Assembly (NCBI GenBank): GCA_002344425.1
Contig: DDTV01000030.1
Span: forward strand, 1 to 9,785
Direction: 5' to 3'
Length of the DNA stretch: 9,785 nucleotides
DNA from: Candidatus Falkowbacteria bacterium UBA2355
Lineage (GTDB): Bacteria > Patescibacteriota > Patescibacteriia > Patescibacteriales > Patescibacteriaceae
Part shown: positions 1 through 8,067 of the stretch, one piece after another
Numbering within the stretch: position 1 is the first letter of the stretch
Layout: each line of letters opens with the position of its first letter
Program-made: the position numbers and the translations under genes
Notes under the pieces: model-generated
Database searches by the model: none
The model's input: the letters and a program-made list of their open reading frames with translations, nothing else
What the model was told of the DNA's origin: nothing

Positions 1-1
1 C

Positions 2-247
2 AATAAAAGGCAAATGGCTGAAAAGTCCATATCCAAAGAACCAAAATCGGCTTTATACGGAGGTGTTGACGGACTTATATATTATAAAAAACTAGCCAAG
101 CAATTAAAAAACTTTTCGAACTATACATTGCTTTGCGAAATAAACCCCGGACAAAAAAACGGCTTTAAGAAAATATTTCCCAAAGCCGAATTCAAGAAAG
201 ATTTAAGCGGCAGAATAAGACTTGCCACAATAAAAACACCCTCCTAA
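2..247 (+). CDS. prmC: Peptide chain release factor N5-glutamine methyltransferase, C-terminal part
   Basis: This is the C-terminal end of a PrmC/HemK-type methyltransferase; the gene begins before the window. The frame is open from base 2, so the ATG at 14 is probably internal. Members of this family use S-adenosylmethionine to methylate the glutamine of the GGQ loop in release factors RF1 and RF2, which is needed for efficient termination. Visible family landmarks are EPKSALYGGVDGL (the usual EP.xAL.GG.DGL stretch after the catalytic NPPY motif), followed by YYKKL, a LLCEINPGQ strand (usually LLLEIG..Q) and the terminal DLSGRIRLATIK (usually DL.G..R). The catalytic NPPY motif itself lies outside the window. 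The last codons, for Lys-Thr-Pro-Ser and the stop, form the 5' arm and loop of the terminator at 232-266. The family assignment rests on this short tail only. Confidence 0.82.
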   Translation, partial: NKRQMAEKSISKEPKSALYGGVDGLIYYKKLAKQLKNFSNYTLLCEINPGQKNGFKKIFPKAEFKKDLSGRIRLATIKTPS

Positions 248-266
248 AGGAGGGTGTTTTATTTTT
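232..266. terminator. Two-way intrinsic terminator shared by prmC and the rodA-rplY operon
   Basis: The inverted repeat ACACCCTCC (236-244) / GGAGGGTGT (249-257) has a four-base TAAA loop. The stem can extend by three A:T pairs (233-235 with 258-260). A T-rich run follows on the plus strand (258-266), and the minus strand also reads into TTTTT after the stem. It can therefore stop transcription of prmC from one side and of rplY from the other. The prmC stop codon TAA (245-247) is the first three bases of the loop, so the hairpin overlaps the coding sequence. Confidence 0.88.
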
Positions 267-269
267 AAA

Positions 270-917
270 TTATTCTTCTTTCTTTTCTTCACCCTTAGCT
301 TCGCCTTCGGCGGCCGGGGCTGGGGCGGCTTCGCCTTCAGCCGGAGCTGCGACCGGAGCTTCCTCAACCACCTTCTTAGGTTCAACGACGTGAACTACGA
401 TTTGATCAAGGTCGGTTTTCGCTTCAACTCCTTTGGGCAGTTTGATATCGCGGACATGGATGGCGTCGCCGAGCTCGGCCAAAACGGAAATATCGATATC
501 GATCTTCTGGACAAGGTCCGAAGGCAGACATTCGACTTCAAGTTGGTCAAGGTGTTCAACGACGATACCGCCATGCGCTTTGACTGCCGGCGCCTCGCCG
601 ATAAAGTTCAATGAAGTTTCGGCGGTAACTTTCTTGTCCATATTAACTTTGTAAAAATCAACATGGATAATGCGGTTTTTTAGAGCTTCGAACTGAAGGT
701 CTTTGACAATAACCGGCAATTCACGACCGTCGTCAAGTTTAAGCGTAATCAAACCGGATTCTCCGGATTGAGCAAAAACTTTTTCAAATTCAGGACGCTT
801 AAGGCTTAAAGAGGCGTTCTCTATGCCCGAACCGTAAACCACGGCCGGAATAATATCTTTAAGATTGCTGGCGGCTTCCGTGCGAAGGGCGGCCGATAAC
901 TGAATGGCTTCTGACAT
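270..917 (-). CDS. rplY: Large-subunit ribosomal protein bL25, long CTC/TL5 form
   Basis: This is a 215-residue protein of the bL25 CTC type, which binds 5S rRNA in the large ribosomal subunit. The N-terminal L25 domain spans about residues 5-92, with IPAVVYG (23-29) and IHVDFYKV (84-91). The TL5-type beta domain spans about 95-180, with GGIVVEHLDQLEVECLP, a GDAIHVRDIKLPKGV strand pair and DQIVVHV. The last 35 residues are a low-complexity Ala/Pro/Glu/Lys tail, as is common in CTC proteins. The N-terminus is odd: the segment between LRTE and IPAVVYG is only about 8 residues, shorter than I expect, and lacks the basic GKG..RRLR stretch usual there. The gene follows rodA by 17 bases and is probably the last gene of the operon. 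No Shine-Dalgarno sequence is visible; a run of eight T precedes the ATG. The assignment is firm. Confidence 0.93.
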   Translation of the reverse strand: MSEAIQLSAALRTEAASNLKDIIPAVVYGSGIENASLSLKRPEFEKVFAQSGESGLITLKLDDGRELPVIVKDLQFEALKNRIIHVDFYKVNMDKKVTAETSLNFIGEAPAVKAHGGIVVEHLDQLEVECLPSDLVQKIDIDISVLAELGDAIHVRDIKLPKGVEAKTDLDQIVVHVVEPKKVVEEAPVAAPAEGEAAPAPAAEGEAKGEEKKEE

Positions 918-934
918 AAAAAAAATTAGGTTAA

Positions 935-2029
935 TTAACGCTTGGCAGCCGAATAGCGAACGACGCTGTGCATAACGCCGGCCAAGGCCAAATGGGCGAT
1001 AAGGGAACTGCCGCCATAACTAACAAACGGCAAAGGGATGCCGACAACCGGCAAAATTCCCATATTCATACCAATGTTAATAAACATTTCAATAAAAATC
1101 AAGCCCGCTCCGCCAACTATCAAAAGTGAGCCGAAATAATTGCGGCTGCGAGCGAGCGCCGAAAAACAACGGAATAAAAGAACCCCGAAACAGCCGAGAA
1201 TGACAATAACCCCGACTAAACCCAATTCTTCGGCAATAACGGCAAAAATAAAGTCGGTACTGGCTTCCGGCAAAAACTTAAGTTGCGATTGCGACCCAAA
1301 ACCAAGTCCTCGGCCTGATAATCCCCCGGCGCCCACCGCGATAATCGCCTGTTTGACATTATAATTGGTTGATGTGGCTGAGGGCTGAATATAGCTGATA
1401 ATACGTTCACGCTGGTAATCTCGAAAAGCGAATTGCCAAGCCAAGGCAAAAACAATCAACAGTCCGGCTAAAATATAAGCGATGTATTTTTTTGGAAAAT
1501 CAACCGCAAAAAGAAAGATGCCCCAAACCGCGAATAATAAAGCGGCTGAGCCCAGGTCAGGCTGCAAAAGCACCAGCACAATCAATAAGGCGGTAAATAT
1601 TCCGGTAATGAAAAAATGTTTGAAGGGTCTGATGGCGACGGCCGCTTTAGCAAAGTAGCGCGCCAAACAAATTATAAGAATGAGTTTAACCAACTCAACC
1701 GGCTGAATGCCGAAGCCGAAAAAACCAAACCAGCCCTTGGTTCCGTTAATCGTTTGACCGAACAATAAAACGGCTATCAAACTCAGCAGGGCGAAAACAT
1801 AAAAATAATTCGAATAGCTGTAAAGATGATGAAAATCGGTCAGCGCCAAAACAAAAAACACTATCAACCCGAATACTACAAACCAAATTTGCTTGGAAAA
1901 TAATTCAGCGGCACCGTCTTGTCCCAAGCTGACGCTATAAAGCTCAGCCAAAGAAAAACAAAGCAGCACAATAACCGGTGCCGCTATATACCAATCAATC
2001 TGTTTTAGAAAAGCGATGAAGGTTTTCAC
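935..2029 (-). CDS. rodA: Rod-shape-determining SEDS peptidoglycan glycosyltransferase RodA
   Basis: This 364-residue polytopic membrane protein is of the SEDS (RodA/FtsW/SpoVE) family. SEDS proteins polymerise lipid II into glycan strands at the cytoplasmic membrane, normally with a class B penicillin-binding protein as transpeptidase. About ten hydrophobic segments are visible. Family motifs in order are GTKGWFGF..FGIQPVELVKL (96-116), QPDLGSA (156-162), RERIISYIQP (207-216), VKQAIIAVGAGGLSGRGLG (225-243), LPEASTDFIFAVIAEELG (253-270) and ILPVVGIPLPFVSYGGSSL (325-343). Asp259 in the TDF motif matches the catalytic aspartate of RodA. The FxxxGIQPVE loop and the overall length favour RodA over FtsW. 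The start codon is GTG, five bases after the previous gene's TAG, with no Shine-Dalgarno sequence; tight coupling suggests translation by re-initiation. No PBP2 gene is present in the window. Confidence 0.92.
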   Translation of the reverse strand: MKTFIAFLKQIDWYIAAPVIVLLCFSLAELYSVSLGQDGAAELFSKQIWFVVFGLIVFFVLALTDFHHLYSYSNYFYVFALLSLIAVLLFGQTINGTKGWFGFFGFGIQPVELVKLILIICLARYFAKAAVAIRPFKHFFITGIFTALLIVLVLLQPDLGSAALLFAVWGIFLFAVDFPKKYIAYILAGLLIVFALAWQFAFRDYQRERIISYIQPSATSTNYNVKQAIIAVGAGGLSGRGLGFGSQSQLKFLPEASTDFIFAVIAEELGLVGVIVILGCFGVLLFRCFSALARSRNYFGSLLIVGGAGLIFIEMFINIGMNMGILPVVGIPLPFVSYGGSSLIAHLALAGVMHSVVRYSAAKR

Positions 2030-2034
2030 AAAAA

Positions 2035-2943
2035 CTAAAGGGACGAATATTTAAGATAGACATTGTCGTCTACAATATTGATGTCTGGCAAAATTTCAAC
2101 TTCATTGACGTTCGGCAATCTTCCCGGCCAGCTCAATTGAACGGTTTTTTCTTCGCCGGAACGGAAATTATTTATAATGTAACGATTAACCGCCACAATT
2201 GATCCCTGGCTCTTTAAAAGAATGGCGAGCGGAACGACCTTATAGCCGTATGCGCTGTTATTTGTAACTTTGAAATCAAGCTGGCCAAGACTTATTTTCT
2301 CCGACAAGCCGCTTTCAAAAGACGGGGTGAACTTAGCGTTTTCAATTACGAAATTAAGCCTTTCCGAACGGTATTGTTCCCAATCGGCAATTTTGTGCCG
2401 GTCGAGCCGAATAAAATTGGTTTGCTCGATAATTAGATTGGCCGTTGATCCGCCGGGGATATCTTGGCTAAGAGCCATTAAATATTTAGTGTCTCCGGGC
2501 AAGACAAAATCTTGCGTAGCGCCGATTTTTTGGCCGTTAACTTCAAAAGCATAGCTTAAAGCTACGGATAAACGGGCATTGGCGTTGGTCACCGCGGCGA
2601 CAACATCGTATTTCCCGTCATGTCCGGCCAATACTCTGGCTTCGGAATAACTGATGTTACTGCCCAAATTGACCTTATTGGTTATTAGGCTGGTCGAAGA
2701 AGTCAAATCTAAATAATTCTGCTTATCTTGAGGAATTCCAAAAATCAAATATGAAGAAAACTGCCATAAGGAGTAGCCAATGGTACCGGCCGCGGTCAAT
2801 GCCAAAATAATAACCAAAGCGATGAAAAATTTCTTGCGATTGCGGATATACCATAAGCCGAAATCCAACCGTCGAGTCGATAGGCCTTCGACATCTCTAT
2901 AATTTCTCAATTGATCGTTGAATTTATCTTGAGGCTGTTGCAT
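2035..2943 (-). CDS. Single-pass membrane protein with two FxLYD-like beta domains
   Basis: This 302-residue protein is of unknown function. A basic cytoplasmic N-terminus (1-38, ending RNRKKFF) leads into one membrane segment (about 39-62), so the rest should lie outside. I see two successive beta-rich units that look related. The first (about 100-175) contains VVAAVTNANARL, SYAFEVNGQKIG and the turn LPGDTKYL. The second (about 195-295) contains FKVTNNSAYGYKV, AILLKSQGSIVAVNRYI, FRSGEEKTVQLSWPG and the end strand VEILPDINIVDD. This arrangement resembles the FxLYD/Ig-like accessory domains seen in many uncharacterised Patescibacteria proteins. It has no catalytic motif and no lipobox cysteine, so binding or scaffolding is more likely than enzymatic activity. 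It sits between DUF3160 and rodA with five-base gaps on both sides. The domain call comes from pattern memory and has not been searched. Confidence 0.72.
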   Translation of the reverse strand: MQQPQDKFNDQLRNYRDVEGLSTRRLDFGLWYIRNRKKFFIALVIILALTAAGTIGYSLWQFSSYLIFGIPQDKQNYLDLTSSTSLITNKVNLGSNISYSEARVLAGHDGKYDVVAAVTNANARLSVALSYAFEVNGQKIGATQDFVLPGDTKYLMALSQDIPGGSTANLIIEQTNFIRLDRHKIADWEQYRSERLNFVIENAKFTPSFESGLSEKISLGQLDFKVTNNSAYGYKVVPLAILLKSQGSIVAVNRYIINNFRSGEEKTVQLSWPGRLPNVNEVEILPDINIVDDNVYLKYSSL

Positions 2944-2948
2944 ATGCT

Positions 2949-5294
2949 CTACTGTTCTTTATACCCGAAAACCGGACCGACAGCAAGGATACGCTTGCCG
3001 TCCTTTTCATAAACCAAAATCAATAATTTTAATCCGCCGATTGATTGCTTCAAAGGATAAGATCGGTTATTTTTAGGATCCGTAAACTGAATCGTACTTT
3101 CTTTGGGACCGGCCTTCTCAACTCGATATTGGCTGACAAAATCCGCGATGAACTGATAGTCATCCAAAGACAAGGCTTCGCCCGACAACTCTTTTCTAAT
3201 AATTGATCGGCTAGCTGACATCTTGGATCGCAGGTCGGTGAATCGAACATCATTATCTCTTACCACGCCAAGACTGATCAGAGCATCGAAAAGCATGTTG
3301 GTATTGGCCAATAATTCATCGGCCAAAGCAATATCTGGTTCAATGTAATTAAGCGAAGTTAAGTTGCCTGATACTTCAAGACTGCCGCTTTGGCGATCAC
3401 GCGCCACTTGCCAGCTGTCCGCCGGCAAAGTCAGGTTGGCCAAAGCCGCCAAAGAACTGCTGAGCTTGCGCTCATACCAACGATTGTTGTTTTGATATGG
3501 CAGACTGCCTATTTTGGTATTGGCGTATGCTTTGACGGTCGAAAGAGTTGTCCAGAAATTATTATTATGCCAATTAATATCATTAAAAGCGCTTAGCTCT
3601 TTACGGATTGCGTCCGACTGCGACGCATAACGTTCGTAGTTAGTATTATCAAGCAAGAACTTGCTTTGAACCGCTTGCTCTAAAACCGGTGACAGAACAT
3701 CAAAACCCAAACCGCGGCAACGATAAAGATTATTACGTTCGTCACAGGAGGTTAAATAGGAGGCGCGTTGTTTGGCTTCATTAAGAGGCTGCTTATGATA
3801 AGCGACCGAATCATAAGTTAAGCGATCGTAAAAGGATCGGCTCGGCCAATAAAAAGTTTGCAATAGCCGCATTCCCAAGATGGGTTTATCGCTTGCACTG
3901 GAGCGATTATACGCGCCTTCGGCGCTGGAAAATTGCAAGGCCGCGATCCGGTCATGCAGTTTTACCAGGCGTTCAAAACTGCCTACACCGAGAACCTCTT
4001 CAAGCGAGGCTTCGCCGAATTCTTCACTGCGGGCCGTTTGATAATGCAAATAAGTCAATTCACTGCGTAAGCCGGAAAAGAAAGAAATAACTTTATAAAT
4101 TTTAGCCCATTCATTCTTCAGCGATTGGCTGGACGACAAATCGGCGGCGATAAGATGGGCCGCGCTTTGGTTGATAATCCAATCCTCGCGATCAAGCAAG
4201 CATTTTGGACAATTGGCATCGCGGAAATTAAGCGGGAATAAAGAAGTATACCAGCGATTGGCCAAATAAAAATTTCTCAGCTTGGCTGTTTGAGAATACT
4301 CTTCCGGAACCTTGAATTCGGAATAATTGCGCTCGTAAAGCAGAACCGGAGACTTGATCGTTGTTTTGGCTTCTTTTATCAAAGTAATTTCCCGGTTAAG
4401 ATCATCGGCCAAATAACTGGGCGGAGTGAAGCTGAAGCGGTTCGCTTCGCTCGGTTTAAAGCGCCGCGTGTCATTAAGATCTTCGGCCGAGTTTATTTGA
4501 TCGGCTTCAGGGCGCAATAACATTAAAGCGGTAGCAAAATAAGCGGCTTCGAGACGCTCGGCCTCTAAAAGAGAGTCGCTGGCAACTCCGAGTTTCTGGC
4601 GGCGCTCTTGATAACGTCCATTAGCCCGTTCATAAAGCTCATTGGTGATTTTCCATAAGCTTTCGTAAAAGAAAGAAGACTCAACATCTTTATAAATCTG
4701 TTTTAAAGAATTCTGATAATAATAAAATAGGAAATCACCGGTCACCAGCACCGGAACAGATCGCTGGTTCAGTTCATAAAAAGTACCGAAAAAATCGTCG
4801 GCTGATTTCGGGAAAGGATTGTTGATTAAACCGAAACCGTCTTGATTCAAATTAGCAATTACAGGATCAAGGTTTATTTTGCGGGCGGCATCATAATAAT
4901 TAACGACCTGCGCCTTTGTATTAATCGGCAATTTAACCGGCGGAATCGAAATGCTCAAGGGTTCGTCGAATTTTTTATAAAAGGCTCCAAAAGTAACGGT
5001 TTCGCCCTTGAGGTCGGGATTTTCTTCATTACCGACACCTTGATTCTCTTCACCGGGATTAAGCGTTCCCGGCAAACTAGGATTAAGCGGTTCTTCAACA
5101 ATCGGCTCTGGTTCTATTTTAGGAGTCCAAACAACTTTGTTTAAATACCACCAACCACCGCCGATAAGAACGACTGCGGCGGCGAGCGAGGCGATAATTA
5201 TGAGCTCTTTGCGACTCAATAAGGAAGATTTGACCGGCGCTTCAGGCGGCACTGTCGGAGGCGTGGGCGTCGCGTGATTTTGGTCTATAAACAT
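2949..5294 (-). CDS. Membrane-anchored DUF3160 protein
   Basis: From the ATG chosen here the product is 781 residues. A Pro/Thr-rich cytoplasmic tail (about 1-20) is followed by one membrane segment (about 30-50, LIIIASLAAAVVLIGGGWWY), an acidic Pro-rich linker (about 57-98) and a large, probably extracytoplasmic, helical domain. The domain matches DUF3160 by RSVPVLVTGDFLFYYYQNSL near its start, WPSRSFYDRLT in the middle and YIEPDIALADELL..KELSGEALSLDDYQFI near the end. The family has no known biochemical role to my knowledge. The domain has only four cysteines, in two pairs (CPKC and C-x8-C). The frame stays open to an ATG at 5355-5357 and another at 5328-5330. I prefer 5292-5294 because a TATAAT lies six bases upstream and because the 5357 start would fall inside the gyrB promoter. 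It is the first gene of the operon leading to rodA. Confidence 0.85.
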   Translation of the reverse strand: MFIDQNHATPTPPTVPPEAPVKSSLLSRKELIIIASLAAAVVLIGGGWWYLNKVVWTPKIEPEPIVEEPLNPSLPGTLNPGEENQGVGNEENPDLKGETVTFGAFYKKFDEPLSISIPPVKLPINTKAQVVNYYDAARKINLDPVIANLNQDGFGLINNPFPKSADDFFGTFYELNQRSVPVLVTGDFLFYYYQNSLKQIYKDVESSFFYESLWKITNELYERANGRYQERRQKLGVASDSLLEAERLEAAYFATALMLLRPEADQINSAEDLNDTRRFKPSEANRFSFTPPSYLADDLNREITLIKEAKTTIKSPVLLYERNYSEFKVPEEYSQTAKLRNFYLANRWYTSLFPLNFRDANCPKCLLDREDWIINQSAAHLIAADLSSSQSLKNEWAKIYKVISFFSGLRSELTYLHYQTARSEEFGEASLEEVLGVGSFERLVKLHDRIAALQFSSAEGAYNRSSASDKPILGMRLLQTFYWPSRSFYDRLTYDSVAYHKQPLNEAKQRASYLTSCDERNNLYRCRGLGFDVLSPVLEQAVQSKFLLDNTNYERYASQSDAIRKELSAFNDINWHNNNFWTTLSTVKAYANTKIGSLPYQNNNRWYERKLSSSLAALANLTLPADSWQVARDRQSGSLEVSGNLTSLNYIEPDIALADELLANTNMLFDALISLGVVRDNDVRFTDLRSKMSASRSIIRKELSGEALSLDDYQFIADFVSQYRVEKAGPKESTIQFTDPKNNRSYPLKQSIGGLKLLILVYEKDGKRILAVGPVFGYKEQ

Positions 5295-5300
5295 GACTTG

Positions 5301-5329
5301 ATTATAACATAAAAGCGCCAAGTTGACCA
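5301..5329 (-). promoter_or_regulatory. Promoter of the DUF3160-rodA-rplY operon, probably leaderless
   Basis: On the minus strand a perfect TATAAT (5301-5306) lies 17 bases downstream of TGGTCA (5324-5329), a 4/6 match to the -35 consensus. Only six bases (CAAGTC) separate the -10 box from the ATG at 5292-5294, so the expected transcript start falls on or next to the start codon. The -10 box is strong and the -35 box is weak. Confidence 0.6.
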
Positions 5330-5340
5330 TGAATTTTGAC

Positions 5341-5369
5341 TTGCAAAAGTAGCTCATTTTTGCTAAAAT
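5341..5369 (+). promoter_or_regulatory. gyrB promoter
   Basis: TTGCAA (5341-5346, 4/6 match), a 17-base spacer and TAAAAT (5364-5369, 5/6 match) make a sigma70-like promoter. The bases TGC just before the -10 box form an extended -10 (TGn) motif. Transcription would start near 5376, leaving a leader of about 30 bases before the gyrB ATG. That leader is T-rich and has no Shine-Dalgarno sequence near the start. The promoter diverges from the DUF3160 promoter about 40 bases away. Confidence 0.6.
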
Positions 5370-5391
5370 ATAGTAGCCTTTAAACGGGTAA

Positions 5392-7440
<2,049 letters not shown>

Positions 7441-7457
7441 TATTTAAAAGAAATTTA

Positions 7458-7486
7458 AAAAGGAGTATCTATTTGATACTCCTTTT
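7458..7486. terminator. Two-way intrinsic terminator between gyrB and the 139-residue gene
   Basis: The inverted repeat AAAAGGAGTATC (7458-7469) / GATACTCCTTTT (7475-7486) has a five-base TATTT loop, giving eight strong base pairs plus four A:T pairs. On the plus strand only a short TTTT follows. On the minus strand the stem runs into TTTTTAAATTT, so termination of the leftward gene should be at least as good. It lies 17 bases after the gyrB stop and 22 bases before the end of the convergent gene. Confidence 0.8.
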
Positions 7487-7508
7487 GATATGGAAATTTA
7501 AATATTTT

Positions 7509-7928
7509 TTAGGCCGCCGGGCGCAACATCTCATATCTAATGATTGCTTTAGCTAAGTTGACATGCCGAACTTCAACTGAAAGCTTCTTAGCCACGGATC
7601 GTGTATCTATCTCATTTATGATCGCCAGACCTTTGTCAGTCATTTTTGACCTAACTTTAAAATACTCGATCGCACCTTTACGACTGCGTGGCTGTTTTTT
7701 TCCACCAAAGCCGTTATACATAGGGGCCATTAATTTAATGATTTCAACTGATTTAGCAATATCAATTTTTTTCATGAAACCATACTGTACATTTTTTCTG
7801 CGGATAAAATTGACTCCTAGAAAATTGCCCTCACCGAAATTTTGAGCCGCCATCACAAGGGGGGTAATACCTGAATCCTTTTTAAAGTTAGTAATGAATT
7901 CTGGAAAAAAATCTTTTATTTTGTTCAT
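7509..7928 (-). CDS. Small basic protein of unknown function
   Basis: I do not recognise this 139-residue gene. The product is basic and looks mostly helical, with no signal peptide and no membrane segment. The first third contains DSGITPLVMAAQN (18-30), which resembles the first helix of an ankyrin repeat, but no second repeat follows. The middle is rich in Lys/Arg (GGKKQPRSRKG, 75-85). The C-terminal half (86-135) looks like two or three helices and could bind nucleic acid or a protein. Its codons appear more A/T-rich than those of eno or gyrB. It is enclosed by a terminator on one side and a GC-rich hairpin on the other, so it is probably a single-gene unit. There is no Shine-Dalgarno sequence. 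It could be a lineage-restricted or acquired gene; that it is a real gene is likely but not certain. Confidence 0.6.
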   Translation of the reverse strand: MNKIKDFFPEFITNFKKDSGITPLVMAAQNFGEGNFLGVNFIRRKNVQYGFMKKIDIAKSVEIIKLMAPMYNGFGGKKQPRSRKGAIEYFKVRSKMTDKGLAIINEIDTRSVAKKLSVEVRHVNLAKAIIRYEMLRPAA

Positions 7929-7970
7929 TTTTATATGGTTAGTTTTTTAATGTACATCTTTAATTAACCT

Positions 7971-8000
7971 ATAATTACCATATCTAGCTTAATTTGTCAA
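7971..8000 (-). promoter_or_regulatory. Possible promoter of the 139-residue gene
   Basis: A perfect TTGACA (7995-8000, minus strand) is followed after 18 bases by AATTAT (7971-7976), a 4/6 match to the -10 consensus. Transcription would start near 7964, about 36 bases before the ATG. The -10 box is weak. An alternative TATAAA (7930-7935) almost touching the ATG has no matching -35 box. Confidence 0.35.
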
Positions 8001-8012
8001 TATAAAACAATT

Positions 8013-8037
8013 CCCTCCCCGCCAAGGGCGGGGAGGG
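8013..8037. repeat. GC-rich palindromic hairpin, REP-like, possible eno terminator
   Basis: A perfect inverted repeat of 11 bases, CCCTCCCCGCC (8013-8023) with GGCGGGGAGGG (8027-8037), has a three-base AAG loop. It is followed on the plus strand by the purine-rich tail TTGGGTAGAGGTG. It lies 30 bases after the eno stop. On the minus strand the stem is followed by AATTGTTTTATA, an imperfect T tract, so it may terminate eno. Its GC content contrasts sharply with the A/T-rich sequence around it. The shape (GC-rich palindrome plus GGTTGGG-type tail) is like that of dispersed intergenic REP-type elements; only one copy is in the window, so being a repeat is unproven. Confidence 0.55.
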
Positions 8038-8067
8038 TTGGGTAGAGGTGAATTTAAAAAATTGAGT

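Noticed and set aside
390..654. Plus-strand open frames across rplY
   Set aside because: They lie entirely inside a clearly recognised gene on the other strand, have no start signals, and their products match nothing.
4842..5144. 100-codon plus-strand frame inside the DUF3160 gene
   Set aside because: It overlaps a long recognised gene, has no promoter or ribosome-binding signal, and the product is not protein-like in composition.
5295..5357. Longer DUF3160 start at 5357 (802 residues) or at 5330
   Set aside because: The extra residues would come from sequence that carries the gyrB promoter and lies upstream of the TATAAT box. The extension has no recognisable feature. I kept the 5294 start but cannot exclude the longer ones.
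7570..7880. A full ankyrin-repeat protein in the 139-residue gene
   Set aside because: Only one short TPL..AA-like stretch is present, with no second repeat at 33-residue spacing.
7929..8067. A small RNA or riboswitch in the 139-base gap
   Set aside because: Apart from the GC-rich hairpin and a possible promoter I see no conserved aptamer-like layout.
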